Positions 1-10,800 of a DNA stretch of 64,000 bases are shown here, piece by piece; position 1 is the stretch's first letter, and each line of letters starts with the position of its first letter. The DNA is from Megamerina dolium (Eukaryota > Arthropoda > Insecta > Diptera > Megamerinidae). The notes under the pieces are model-generated. The model had not been told where the DNA came from, did not search any database, and worked only from the letters and a program-made list of their open reading frames with translations. Where the stretch lies: the NCBI GenBank assembly GCA_963854835.1, contig OY978526.1, forward strand, positions 94,397,904 through 94,461,903. Direction: 5' to 3'. A program made the translations under genes and the position numbers.

Positions 1-330
1 CCATTTTTGCATTAATTGATAATCGTGTACCATGTTTCCTTTACACTTTCAAACAAATTGTCCACGTTCGTAATGTTGTGGTACCGACATTTTAGCACTC
101 TCATGGCGTTTCGATCAAAAAACTGTTTCGCAAGTTTTGCAGTATTCGAAGGTTCATTGTGTTACTGAAAAGAAAAAATATCCCGCATATTTTCTTCAGC
201 CCACGGTCAACGGTCCAATATGTCAACGTATTGTTCTTTGTTCATGCTCCCTACAATGGACCAATGCCGTTCCACGAAAAACATCGCAAAACAAAAAGAA
301 ATACTGGCGGAGTGTATCAACATATGATAT
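1..330 (-). mobile_element. Tc1-like transposase relic
   Basis: Minus-strand translation in shifting frames gives stretches resembling the C-terminal half of Tc1-family transposases: a NGIGPL segment, a degraded DNxPxxTA-like segment and a stretch before the usual NLWE-type motif. It carries several stops and frameshifts and cannot encode a protein. Assignment rests on motif order only, so it is tentative. Confidence 0.35.
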
Positions 331-334
331 AAAG

Positions 335-620
335 CAGGAGTGCTCAAAAGTTCCATATAAACTTTGTTGTTATAAAAATGGGAAAAAAATTACTTGAATA
401 TGTACACTGAAAAAAATGAGAATTTCATATTGTACAATGTTCTCTCTAATGAAAAAACAACCAAGCCATCAAAATTGCTCCAAATGTCCTTTAAATATTT
501 TATGATCCTTTCAATAGTTATTCAGATTTATGTGGAGGTCAGTTGAACACAATTTTAATGAAGCCTCCAATGTTCAGAATAATAATAAGAATAAAACACA
601 CACCGATTTTCGTCAGTGCT
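335..620. repeat. Dispersed repeat, copy A (partner at 39490-39770)
   Basis: Close to 39490-39770 in the same orientation. Both contain the order 'aggagtgc-caaaagttccatat', 'acttgaatatgtacactg', 'cagaataataagaa' and 'ctcagtgcttctcaa'. Copy A abuts the Tc1-like relic on its right, so the repeat may be the non-coding end of that transposon family. No coding potential seen. Confidence 0.75.
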
Positions 621-624
621 TCTC

Positions 625-945
625 AAGCCACAAATCATTCGCTCGACAACAACAAAATCTACCCCTCAAAGCTACTTTTACTACTTGCCACAAGTTTTCA
701 GCGGATTGAGCTGGCCAGTTTTGCTTTGATGTGCGCTTCGGGTCGTTGTTTTGCTGGAACACTTATCGAAGCGGCATATTATCCTCAGCATAAGGCAACA
801 TGACCATTTAATATATTCCAATAAGTCACTGTTGTCATTGTGTCCTCAATTCGATATATCGGACCAGTACCTTTGTAGGAAAAGCATCCCTACACCATAA
901 TTAATCCTCCTCCGTGTTTTACAGTTTTATTATTATTATTATTAT
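625..945 (-). pseudogene. Tc1-like transposase relic, interrupted by the I-like element
   Basis: Minus-strand reading gives TVKHGGG, then WGCFSYKGTGPIYRI, PYAED and FQQNNDPKRTS, the order around the second catalytic aspartate of Tc1-family transposases. In-frame stops (for example after LIMV) and substitutions make it inactive. The upstream half should lie to the right, but the (TAA)n end of the I-like retrotransposon abuts the VKHGGG segment, and no matching Tc1 half was found beyond that element's 5' end near 6.3 kb. The insertion was either accompanied by deletion or the Tc1 copy was already truncated. Confidence 0.75.
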
Positions 946-1256
946 TATTACAAGAAATAAAGTGATAAATCACCTTACTACTACAAACTAGGAGCACTAG
1001 TAACAAGACCTTCGGCTCACTTATTCTAAAGTTAGATTAAATCCACAATGTTTACAAGGTTAAGTCTTAATCTAAGAGAAATATAAAAAATTCTAAATTA
1101 ATCTCTTAATATCAGATAATATAAGAAACTTATTTATTTTTTTTATGGATGCTGTCTCTACACTCTGTAGTTCTGTAGATGGGATGTTGTGTCCAAAGAT
1201 GTCATTTCTGATTGTTGAAAAGTGTGCACAATTATTCAGAAGATGTGTCACTGTAA

Positions 1257-4200
1257 CTAGCTCACAGTTGCAGAATGGGCAATTTGGTGCTGACCCTTAA
1301 GTAGATGACTGTGCGTGAGGATTGTGTGCCCTATTCGCAGCCGAATAAAAGCACTCAAGTCGTTGCAGGATACGTCCATAGGCAGTTTAGGTTTGAGCGC
1401 TTCTACATTCATGTGCGAGTAGTGATGATGAAAAGTAGACCATTCTTGAAGTCTTATCTTTCTTAAATGAGTGGATATCAATCGACGTATATCTTCTTTG
1501 AATATAGCGTTAAATGTCAATAGCGGCTGAACTGCTGCGGCTTTCGCACTTTGGTCTGCTGCTTCGTTGCCTGCAATATTTGTGTGGCTTGGAACCCACA
1601 TGATCCTTAATGCGTCCATTCGTTGTAACAAAATATTTTGAATTGATGTAACTACGTGATTACAATTTTTAGTGTTTTTTAGTGATTGAATTGTTGAAAG
1701 ACTGTCTGAACAAATAACATATTTCTTTTTAGCGTCAAGTGCTAATTTAGCTGCTTGAAGTATAGCTATAGCTTCAGCAGTGTACGCCGAACAAAATGAA
1801 AATAGACGACCAGCAGATACGGTTTTGTAGCTAGCATCCACTACTGCGAACGCTGTGTTGGAAACGTTTTTTGTCCCGTCAGTGTATAAGAAATTCCAGC
1901 CTTGCTTTATGAGGTCCGATTCGAGATTTTTAAATAATTGGTGGAACACGGTTGGGTTAGTGACCTTCTTATGGTATTTCACTAAGTCGAGTATCATGTA
2001 GCCATTAAAACTTAGCCAGGGTGGTGGACGTTTGAAACTGGGCTTTAAAGGAGAGGTAGGAATACCTAACTCATTCGCCGCAGATAGGCATTTTATTATA
2101 GACGATGGACGTCGCATCTTCCTTTTGCTTTTCACTGCAGCAGTTGCCAAATTAAATAACACAGGGTTGTTGCCAAATATAAGTTTTGAGGTGAGCTTGA
2201 GTGTGTTGTACATTACTCTCTCTTTGAGGGATGGGAGTCCTGTTTCGGTTAGGGTGCATATGGTGGGTGATGTGGGGAATGCGCGGATGCATCTTCTTGT
2301 TGCCGTGTGGTAAGTTGGTTGTATAACCTTAAAGTTGCTGTGGGAACAGTGTCCATATATTGCTAGCCCGTAATCAATTTTTGACAACATTAGTGCTCTC
2401 GTTATGTTTATCAACGTCGACGAGTGTATGAGACAGTGTTTAGATGATAGGTATTTTATAATATTAAGTCGTACAGCTAAATTAATTTTTAAATATTTAC
2501 AATGCTCTTTGTAAGTTAGCTTGCTATCAAATATTATACCTAGTATCCTTAAATTATTACAATTTACAATATTTACATTGTTAATAGTTAAATTTAACGC
2601 AGGGCATGATCTTTTATTACAAAAATGAATAGTTTTACATTTATTGTAAGCAATGTTGGCCCCTGAAGATATAGACCAGGTTAAGATTTCTGAACAAATT
2701 TGCGAAAAATCATTGCGCACAATGCTTAAATCTTTGCTTTTAGAAAATAAAAGAACATCATCCGCGTAAATCACGTGTGAAATCCTTTTGTGGTTCAGTA
2801 TTATATTGTTGATTTCGTCAAAAGCGACAATAAATAAAACCACTGATAGTGGCGATCCTTGTGGGATACCATTGAACAATCTGAATGTGCTTGAATGCTT
2901 ATTGTTAATTCGGACAGAGAAGGATCGGTTGGTCAAGAAGGCTTTAACAAAATTATACATTTTCGTAGCAATTTTCCAATTTTCTAGTTGTCGCAGAACG
3001 ACATGGATGCCAATTCTATCATAAGCCTTCTCGAAATCAAGACTAAATGCATAAACATGATTTTTTGTAGAGATAGCCGAAGATACAAAATGTTCAAATT
3101 GTAATAGTGCATCCATGCAACCTTGACCATCTTTAAATGCAACCTGATGTGGACTGATAAAACCGTTGGATAGAGCGAACCACATGATCCTCTTTGCTAC
3201 AATTTTTTCAAGGACTTTACTTAAGCACGGTAGTAAGGATATGGGTCTATACCCTGAGATATTGGAAGCACATTGGTTAGGTTTGGGTATTGGAATTACT
3301 GTGGCATGTTTCCATATTTGTGGAAGAAAACCCTGATTTAGAATGTTGTTATATAGATCAATAACTCGAGATTTTAATGAGGATGGTAGGTGTTGTAACA
3401 TGGGGTAGGAGATACGATCTCTTCCAGGTGTTTTGCCTGACATAGCGTTAACTGTTAACTCAAACTCGAAACAGGAGATCGGGGATTCTATACTCTTCGC
3501 AGATGGAAGAGGTGAATTATTTATATACGTGTTGTCCAAAATGAGTCTTTTTTGTATATTGAAATCGTGGTGAAAGTTCGAATCCTTAGAGTAATTGGAC
3601 CAGAAGGAGCCAAAATGGTCGGCAATGTCTTTAGTTAAGTATATAGGGCCACCGTCAGTATCTACAAATTTTATTGTTGGTGGGGAGTAGGTTCCAGTTA
3701 ACATTTTTATTTTGGCCCATATCTGTTTAGGATTTGACTTAGGGTTTATGGATTCTGTTAGTTTTTCTAGGCTTTGCCTTTTCGCTTCTTTTAATTTTTT
3801 TTTGAAAAAGGCGTTTGCTCTCTTATAGCTGATGAGATTGTCTTTGGACCTAAAATTCCTATACTTATACCATAGCAATTGCTTCTCATTTCTCAAAGAG
3901 GAGAGATATGAGGACCAATAAGGGACGATTGCCTTGTATTTTGTGCTTCGAGTTTGGGGTATTGAGGAATTAGCTGCGGTACGAATAGTACCATGTAAAA
4001 GAGCAGTTTCTTTATTAATATTGTTGGATTGTGGCTTTTGTAGTATCAATTTGTTTGCAAGAAATTCAAAATGTTTCCAATTTGCCTTGTCTGTAATGAA
4101 TTTAGCAGGAGGTGTGCCAGGATTAGAAAGAATGGAGGACATTTTCGTTATTAACGGGAAATGATCACTTCCATGGAGGAGATTCATTGTTGAGCTAGTC

Positions 4201-4786
4201 AGTTTGGTGCTAAATTTGCAGAACACATAACGACGTCTACATGTGTAAATGTTTGGTGAGTGGAAAAATGTGTAGGAGCATTGTCGTTTAAGACTATTAA
4301 ATTTTCTGAAAGAATAAAATCTTCCAGAATTTTACCTCTTGAGTTGCATGATTCGGAACCCCAGAGAGGGCTCCAAGCATTAAAATCACCTACAATGATC
4401 ACATCAGTTGTAAAATTCGCAATTATGTCTTGCAGGTTTTTCAGGTCGAATGACTGCTGGGGGGGAATATATACGGAAATAATATTGAATTTGAAGCCTA
4501 AATTGATTTCTATTGCAATGTTAGCAATTGATGATTGAGTGTGGGTTATTTTGTGTTGGATGCCTTTCTTAACACTTACTGCAAGGCCTTGTTTGCTGCC
4601 AGTATTTTGAGGTAGGTTGATAAAGTAACTGGTGTAATATTTTGAAATTTGTATTGTTTTATTGCAAGGCAAATGGGTTTCTTGTAAAGATACAAAGGAC
4701 GGAGAAATTTCTTTTAATATCAGTTTAAATGAATCAAAGTTGTTGAATAATCCATTTATATTCCACTGAAATATAGTGAAAGTCAT
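1257..4786 (-). CDS. ORF2 (endonuclease-RT-RNase H) of the I-like retrotransposon, one frameshift
   Basis: The endonuclease part is in one frame (4786 to 4199) and the RT-RNase H part in another (from about 4226 to 1257). The endonuclease shows QETHLP, VGDFNAWSPLWGS and, across the shift, a GSDHFPL motif. The RT carries the GRDRISYPML, YRPISLLPCLSKVLE, FSLDFEKAYDR, GIPQGSPLS and YADDVLLFS blocks. RNase H keeps its acidic residues in YTDGT, TAEA, SDSLS and NEAAD. The shift lies where CCA-AAC-TGA is read; one more A in the AAA run restores the frame, so it may be an assembly error. Only about 390 codons follow the RT active site, as in I elements. Confidence 0.92.
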
Positions 4787-4817
4787 TTTAGAAATGAGGA
4801 TATATCAGTTATAATGT

Positions 4818-6203
4818 TTATGAAATTTCTATATCAGAGTCAATATCATTTTGGATAGGTGTTACGAAATATTCATTTCTCTGAATTAGTTGTTTGGTAA
4901 GATTAGTTATGGGAGAGAGGGTGTCTGAATGTATAATGCCAGTCGGACTAGTGTTGCTTTTTGGAGCGTTTGGTTGTTTTGTGATTGAAGCGAGTATGGT
5001 AGAGTTAGAACGTTTAGAGGAAGTGGGTGGTGTGGTGGTGAGGTTGTCAACATCTGATGAGAAAGGGTTGACTGGGAGAGTATATATAACGTTTTCCATG
5101 TTTGTATTGCGTGAGGATGAAGTTGGTTGCGTTGTATTGTGTTCATTTGTGGCTAAGATATTGGATGAGGAAGTAAGCTGAATGTTAGTATCTTCTGAAT
5201 TAACAGAGTAATTAAAATTTATTGAAGGTGTTGTAGAATGGAGAGGTCTTTTATTGAAGTCTGGGGAAGCTGATTGAGTCTTTTCTGTGGTTGAGGCATT
5301 AGTAGTAACCCCAGCATAAGATGTAGACGATGATGATTGTGGCAGTTGTGCACTATAAAAGTCTCTTGCTTGTTTTAGTGAACATTTACGTTGAATTTTT
5401 ATTTTTAAGATTTCTTTTTGTTGCACAAATTTTGGACAGGTATTGGAATTTGCCGGATGCTCTTGTTCACAATTTGCGCATCTGGTGCGAGGGCAGTCTG
5501 AATTTGGGTGGGGTGGAAGGTTGCAGTTTACGCATACTGGATTATTTTTGCAATATTTTTTTGTGTGTCCTAACAATTGACACAGTTTGCAACGCATGGG
5601 GTTTGGGATATATTCTCTGACGCGTACTTTGTGCCACGAGATGTTAATAGAGTCCGGAAGCCTATATAGGTCGAATGTAAGTAGAATAACTCCGGTAGGT
5701 TGGTCTTTTTGATCGACTTTTCTGGTGAATTTATAAATGCTAGCAACACCCACAGGGGCCAATTCTTTTACGATTTCCTCGTCAGGAATTTTGGTTAAGT
5801 ATGGTGCGAATACAGTGCCTTTGACAAAATTAAGGTTTTCGTGAAGTTTACATTGAATTTCGCATATACCTGGTAACTGTTTGGCAGCAAGAAACTTATC
5901 GGCTATTTTCCGGTCTTTAACAAGCAAAAGGAGGTTACCATCACGTAATTCAGATATGTTTTCAATGTCTTTGCTTATTGCGTGCAGAGATCTTTGCACA
6001 GAAAAACAAGAAAAATGAGATAACGGCTTTTGGGTATTTGTTGAAGCAACAACTACATATTTTGGGTTAGAAAAAGGAGAGCATGGCGTTGAAAGTATAG
6101 GAAATTCATTGTTGGGTTTGAATATACGTTTCTTTTTAGCTTTGGGACTACCCGCTAGAGGAGCGAATCTATTGTCCCCTGAACCATGCACCCCGGGGGG
6201 CAT
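4818..6203 (-). CDS. ORF1 (gag-like nucleocapsid) of the I-like retrotransposon
   Basis: An uninterrupted 461-codon ORF starting MPPGVHGSGDN. It encodes the RNA-binding protein that packages non-LTR retrotransposon RNA. Near residues 205-260 there are three consecutive Cys/His knuckles: CKLCQLLGHTKKYC, CVNCNLPPHPNSDC, and one beginning CANCEQEHPANSNTC. The segment before them resembles an RNA-recognition-like fold region, and the C-terminal 180 residues are Ser/Thr/Asn-rich and low complexity. The stop is 31 bases before the ORF2 start, typical spacing for I-clade bicistronic RNA. The intact frame suggests a young copy. Confidence 0.92.
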   Translation of the reverse strand: MPPGVHGSGDNRFAPLAGSPKAKKKRIFKPNNEFPILSTPCSPFSNPKYVVVASTNTQKPLSHFSCFSVQRSLHAISKDIENISELRDGNLLLLVKDRKIADKFLAAKQLPGICEIQCKLHENLNFVKGTVFAPYLTKIPDEEIVKELAPVGVASIYKFTRKVDQKDQPTGVILLTFDLYRLPDSINISWHKVRVREYIPNPMRCKLCQLLGHTKKYCKNNPVCVNCNLPPHPNSDCPRTRCANCEQEHPANSNTCPKFVQQKEILKIKIQRKCSLKQARDFYSAQLPQSSSSTSYAGVTTNASTTEKTQSASPDFNKRPLHSTTPSINFNYSVNSEDTNIQLTSSSNILATNEHNTTQPTSSSRNTNMENVIYTLPVNPFSSDVDNLTTTPPTSSKRSNSTILASITKQPNAPKSNTSPTGIIHSDTLSPITNLTKQLIQRNEYFVTPIQNDIDSDIEIS

Positions 6204-6330
6204 GGTTTATTATACTGTATATTGCGGTTTGAAATTGAAAAATGACAATGTTTTGTCAATTTCTGTGTTACTTATATCACAATATCTCGGGTTCTACTGG
6301 TCCGATTTAGTTCCTTTTACATACAACTTT

Positions 6331-6750
6331 TTTAAAAATGTTTACCTAATGGTACTCCGTACAAAAATTTTGAGAGAAATCCTAATTCTCATGTAAACTT
6401 ATTTTTCGGCAGATTTAAAGTATCAATTTTTTTTTTTTGCCAAATACGAGTGATTTAAAAAAGAATGACCCACATATGTATATATAAAAATATATATATA
6501 CTAGGGCTGCGCCCATCTCTTACCTTAAATCGGTTCTTAGTGAATTTGAGAGAATCAGCTCTGTATGTGACGTCACATTGGTCCAATGGTTGCTATATTC
6601 ATTATTTTGAATTGTTTACATTTTTCTTTTCAATTTGTTCGCCATTATGTCATTTTATGTTTTTTTATACTCTGCGATTTATACTTTTGAATTATATTAA
6701 TAGTATTTATCCTTGTTTTTAATGTTAGTTATTATTTATATATTTTTGTG
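6331..6750. other. AT-rich spacer
   Basis: A T-rich stretch with no recognisable coding block. It includes a short TA-rich run near 6480-6500 and should contain the 5' junction of the I-like element, which I could not place. Confidence 0.4.
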
Positions 6751-7740
6751 TATTCGTTGCCTTTTATATTTTTTTTGAAAAGTATGAAAATGCATTTGGT
6801 TATCATCCAAAATGATTTTATTCTTTTTCAAAGTATTCTCTATGAAGGTTTATACACTTTTGCAAGCGCTCAAACCAATTGTTTTGCCACTCCGACTGAG
6901 ACACCTCCAAAATATGGTTTTTGAATGCTTTAGCAGCATCTGCTGGCGAAGAAATTCATTGACCGCCCAATTTTTTTTATGTGCAGGATTAAATAGAAGT
7001 CATTGGAGACCAAGTCAGGGCTGTACGGCGGATGACCCATTAATTCAATGTTTTGGTCGGTCCAATAGGAGATTGTTTCAGCCGATGTGTGAGAGCATCC
7101 ATTATCGTGGTGAAGAATGATTCTGCGTCAGCGGCTGTTTTTCCGTATTTCATTGAACACTTTCGGCAGACAAATGGTTGTGTACCATTCAGAATTGACC
7201 ATTCTACGTTGTTCTAACGGTACAGTAGCCACATGACAGCTAAGTGGTTATGCAATATCGAATACACGGCGATGGAACTAATGCTCAAGGATGTATCTAT
7301 CTCACGGTATGTCACATGACGATCTTTCATGATCAGTTCGCGTACAGCATCGATGATTTCTGGCACAATGACGGATTTTGGACGACCTTCACGAAATTCG
7401 TCCTGGAGCAAACGATGACTACGCTTAAATTCGTTAAACCAGTAATAAATTGTCTGGAGGGTTGCTGCTTCATCGCCAAATGATGCATGACGATGATCGA
7501 AGCACTGTTGTTGAGATAATTCACTTCGAAAATCGTAAAAAATCATAGCTCGAAAATGTTCACAAGTTAAATCCATTTTTTGACCGAGATGAATTTTTCA
7601 AGTCACTGTAAGCAACACAAATAGCGCTTGTGCATCAAAACGTTCCGAGTACGTTTATTCTAAAAAATGTCAAACTTTACAATGGAAATGTCAGATTAGA
7701 ATATCCCTATTAAAAAAGTATAAAAGGCAACCCTCGTGTA
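6751..7740 (-). mobile_element. mariner element with recognisable TIRs, defective
   Basis: About 990 bp bounded by imperfect inverted repeats: TTGCCTTTTATATTTTTT at the left (6751-6780), and its counterpart TTGCCTTTTATACTTTTTT read on minus at 7705-7735, with TA at both edges. The minus strand encodes a broken transposase. The N-terminus runs 7576-7214 (MDLTCEHFRAMIFYDFR, later DEFREGRPKSV and YREID). Beyond it, in other frames, come HHDNGCSHTS and HPPYSPDL, which carry the second and third catalytic regions. The first catalytic block is missing, so the copy is inactive. A sister copy lies at 38250-38920. Confidence 0.88.
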
Positions 7741-7844
7741 TATATATTACTTTATCTGAAATATTCACGTTTTTAACTAAAAGATATAAACTACTTTCAG
7801 AAAAACGAGAAAACCACATCAATATTAGGAAGTATAAATATTTT

Positions 7845-10800
7845 GTGGTAAAATCCAAGATCATGGAATTTTTACTAAATATACGAAATGTAGTTGGAGC
7901 AATAACAAACAGCACGAAAAGATCAAAATCGAAAATAAATTTAAAAACCACGGAAACAAAATTTATAATTTGTGAAATGGTATTTTTAGGTTTATGTTTT
8001 CTATGTCAAGAAACTAACGCTCACATTTTGGTCTATCGACGTGAAACGAGTCAGGTATGTGTATGCACTTGTCAGATATAAACTTACATAACTAATTTTA
8101 AATTTATCATGTTTTTTATGTTTTCTAGTTAATTGAAGAATACAATGACCTACCAGCACAATTTGGTCCAACTTTACCGCACAGCGGCTTAAAAGTTTAT
8201 GTCATATTAGCTGCTCCAAAATTAGCATGTGGACAAATAGACCCGCCACCAATCGCAATTTATCATTCTTCTGCGAGATATGCGGCATTAATAGAACGGT
8301 AAGGGAATGGCTGATTATAAGCGATAGCATAGTGAAAATTTCTCAGATATATTAATTAGGATGTTAACCAAACCAATCTCGGATGAAAGTATACGTGCTG
8401 CAGCATACATAAGCCCGTAGTGAGAGTAGCTAACGACGAATTAGCGAATTCACTAGCACTTGGTGAACATCGCTAGTCTCTCTTCAATTGACTTTCTTTG
8501 CTTTCAACTAGTGAGTTAACAAATCCATGTCTTAGGGTGGGGTTAATGGCCTCCCTACTGGATTACCTTTCGTTAGCGTTAAAACTAAAAATTGCTTTTT
8601 ACAAACTACCTATTCACAAAAAACAAAATGACAAATATAGTAGTTTTTGCGACGACGAAAAACAAATTCATTCCAACAGGTGTGTTTTATTTGTTTACAT
8701 GACAAATAAAACGCATCCACAATTAGATATATGATATCGAAAATTTGTCATCACTATCGAATAATATTTAAAACATATTTTTGGAATCAACTCAAGGATT
8801 CATACACAATCAAAAGGTCGTGACGTAGGAACAAGGAATTTGTCCTTGTGGACCACAGCCAACCATACTGAAACCTGTTAACTTTCCCTATAAGGTTAGA
8901 AGAAGAAGAAGAAGGATAGAAGTTGGCAGAAACCCCAACTGAAAGTGTTTAAGGTGAAGTCTAGCCAAAGCCGGATATTCGGAAAGGACATGGGTGGAAC
9001 CTCGTTCTTCAAGCACAGGCTACATTTCTTGTTGAAGGAGAGGCGTGTAAGTTCACGAATAGTTTTGCAAAATTTTATCCTGGAACTGGTTGTTTATGAT
9101 AACTAGCTGATGCCCAGCTTATTCCACAGAAAAGTTTAAGACCTAGGATCTGTGTGTGGTACTACCACTGATTTTAAGTCCAGAGACGGCCACCTACGAC
9201 TTAAGGTTCGCTTTTTCGGCAAACATTCTGCACGCGGTATCACGCTCCCCCAGTGTGGTGCAAATTTGCCTGAAGCACCCTTGTGGCGCATTGTCTTCCT
9301 TTTGGAGGGAGGTATAGATGAGATCTTCCTTCTTATCTTGTCTTGACCCTTGACTCTAGCACCCTTCGATGGGAAGGGCCTAGAGCCTGATGTTCATGAC
9401 GTAAAATATTATTTTTCGTAAATAGTTATAAGTGGTAACTCATTAATTTATAGTTTAATTATATCAATAATTAATTTAGCTTAATAATGAAATTAGTTAT
9501 ATAAAAAAAACCCTGACTGTTGATATAGTCGCAAACACTCTTGATTGTGTTTGAACCATTGCATTGTGGTCAATCCTTAAAACCATAAAAAACTCAAGAC
9601 TTGTGAAGCTTAGAGGTAAATTAGATGGAAATATTGACAACTTTAAAAATTGGTCATAATTTTATTAAATTTTATTAAATTTTTTGTATTCCAAACTTAT
9701 TTAATTATAAGCGTATGTATATTACGTCTGCAGAAGGAATTTCTCCAGTCATAGATGTTGCAAAAACAGGGGAATCTGTAGTATTTGAGTTACATGGTTC
9801 GGAACAGTATTATAAGCAATATTCGATGATCATTGGAACTAACAAATCCATTAGTTAGTATTAATTAACTTTATTTTCAATATAGGATCACTGTGTTTCT
9901 TCATAAGACTTCCTACGAAGTAGTAAGTTAACTCATAGGATATAGTTAACTAACAGTTTTCAGGCCTCATCTCTGTTGGATACTTACCTTGATATACAGG
10001 CTGACGACGTTACTGGGGTTATTGCTCGTTCCAACATAGACAGAGTCCTCTACTATTTCGAAAACGTAGTGCATATTGTCCAAAACGGGATCGTTGTATA
10101 TTGATACTGGGTTCTCGTTTAATGTAACACTCATTCGATGGGGACATCTTTCCAATTCAGTGAATGCCGCACTGGCTGCTTGCGTGTTTAAGGTGATTAT
10201 GTCAATATCGTCGGCATACGCCTACATAACTCTTTTATTCAAGATAGTAACACTACGTTCTAAATCAGCAGCTAGGAGAGGTCCTTTCCTTTCCAAGTGC
10301 GTTCTGCGGGAACACCATCCAGACATTGTTGTGTATAAGTATTCTCTTACCGGACTGTCGAAAACGGCTTAGTAATCTACAAATGTGTGGTCTGTGTCGA
10401 TATGTTTTTCTTGGGTTTTATCTAGAATTTGGCCCAATTTGGAAATCTGCCCTGTGATGTGTTTGTTAGGACTGAAGCCATACTGAAAAGGTTCGATCAA
10501 GTTGTTGAGCATAGGCTTCAATCGTTCACACAGTATGCATGATAAGGACTTGTGTGCGATGCTAAAGAAACTTATTCTTGTATACTGGGTCATCAATCTG
10601 GCATACTGGCGAGCAGCACATCGACTACGGAGTTGAACAACTCGGCAAGCAATCCATCAGCACCTGCGGCTGTTTCGTCCTTCAGGCTTAAAATGGCTGC
10701 TTTGACTTCGTCATGATCGGGTGGCGGAACGTCAACATCATGATCTGTAAGTGCAATGTTTGGGAAATCTCCTCCACTGGCGGAATTGTTCGTTTAATTA

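Larger units (their letters stand above)
928..6330 (-). mobile_element. I-clade non-LTR retrotransposon, nearly full length
   Basis: The element carries, 5' to 3' on the minus strand, a gag-like ORF1 with zinc knuckles, then ORF2 with endonuclease, reverse transcriptase and RNase H. It ends in a TAA tandem array, read as TATTATT on plus at about 929-950. RNase H plus a (TAA)n tail is characteristic of the I clade. The 3' end is well defined. The 5' end is not: it lies upstream of the ORF1 start, probably within 6210-6350, and I could not find a convincing target-site duplication. One frameshift in ORF2 is the only obvious lesion. Confidence 0.93.

Noticed and set aside
4894..5181. Plus-strand frames across ORF1
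   Set aside because: Shadows of the minus-strand gag frame with its clear zinc knuckles.
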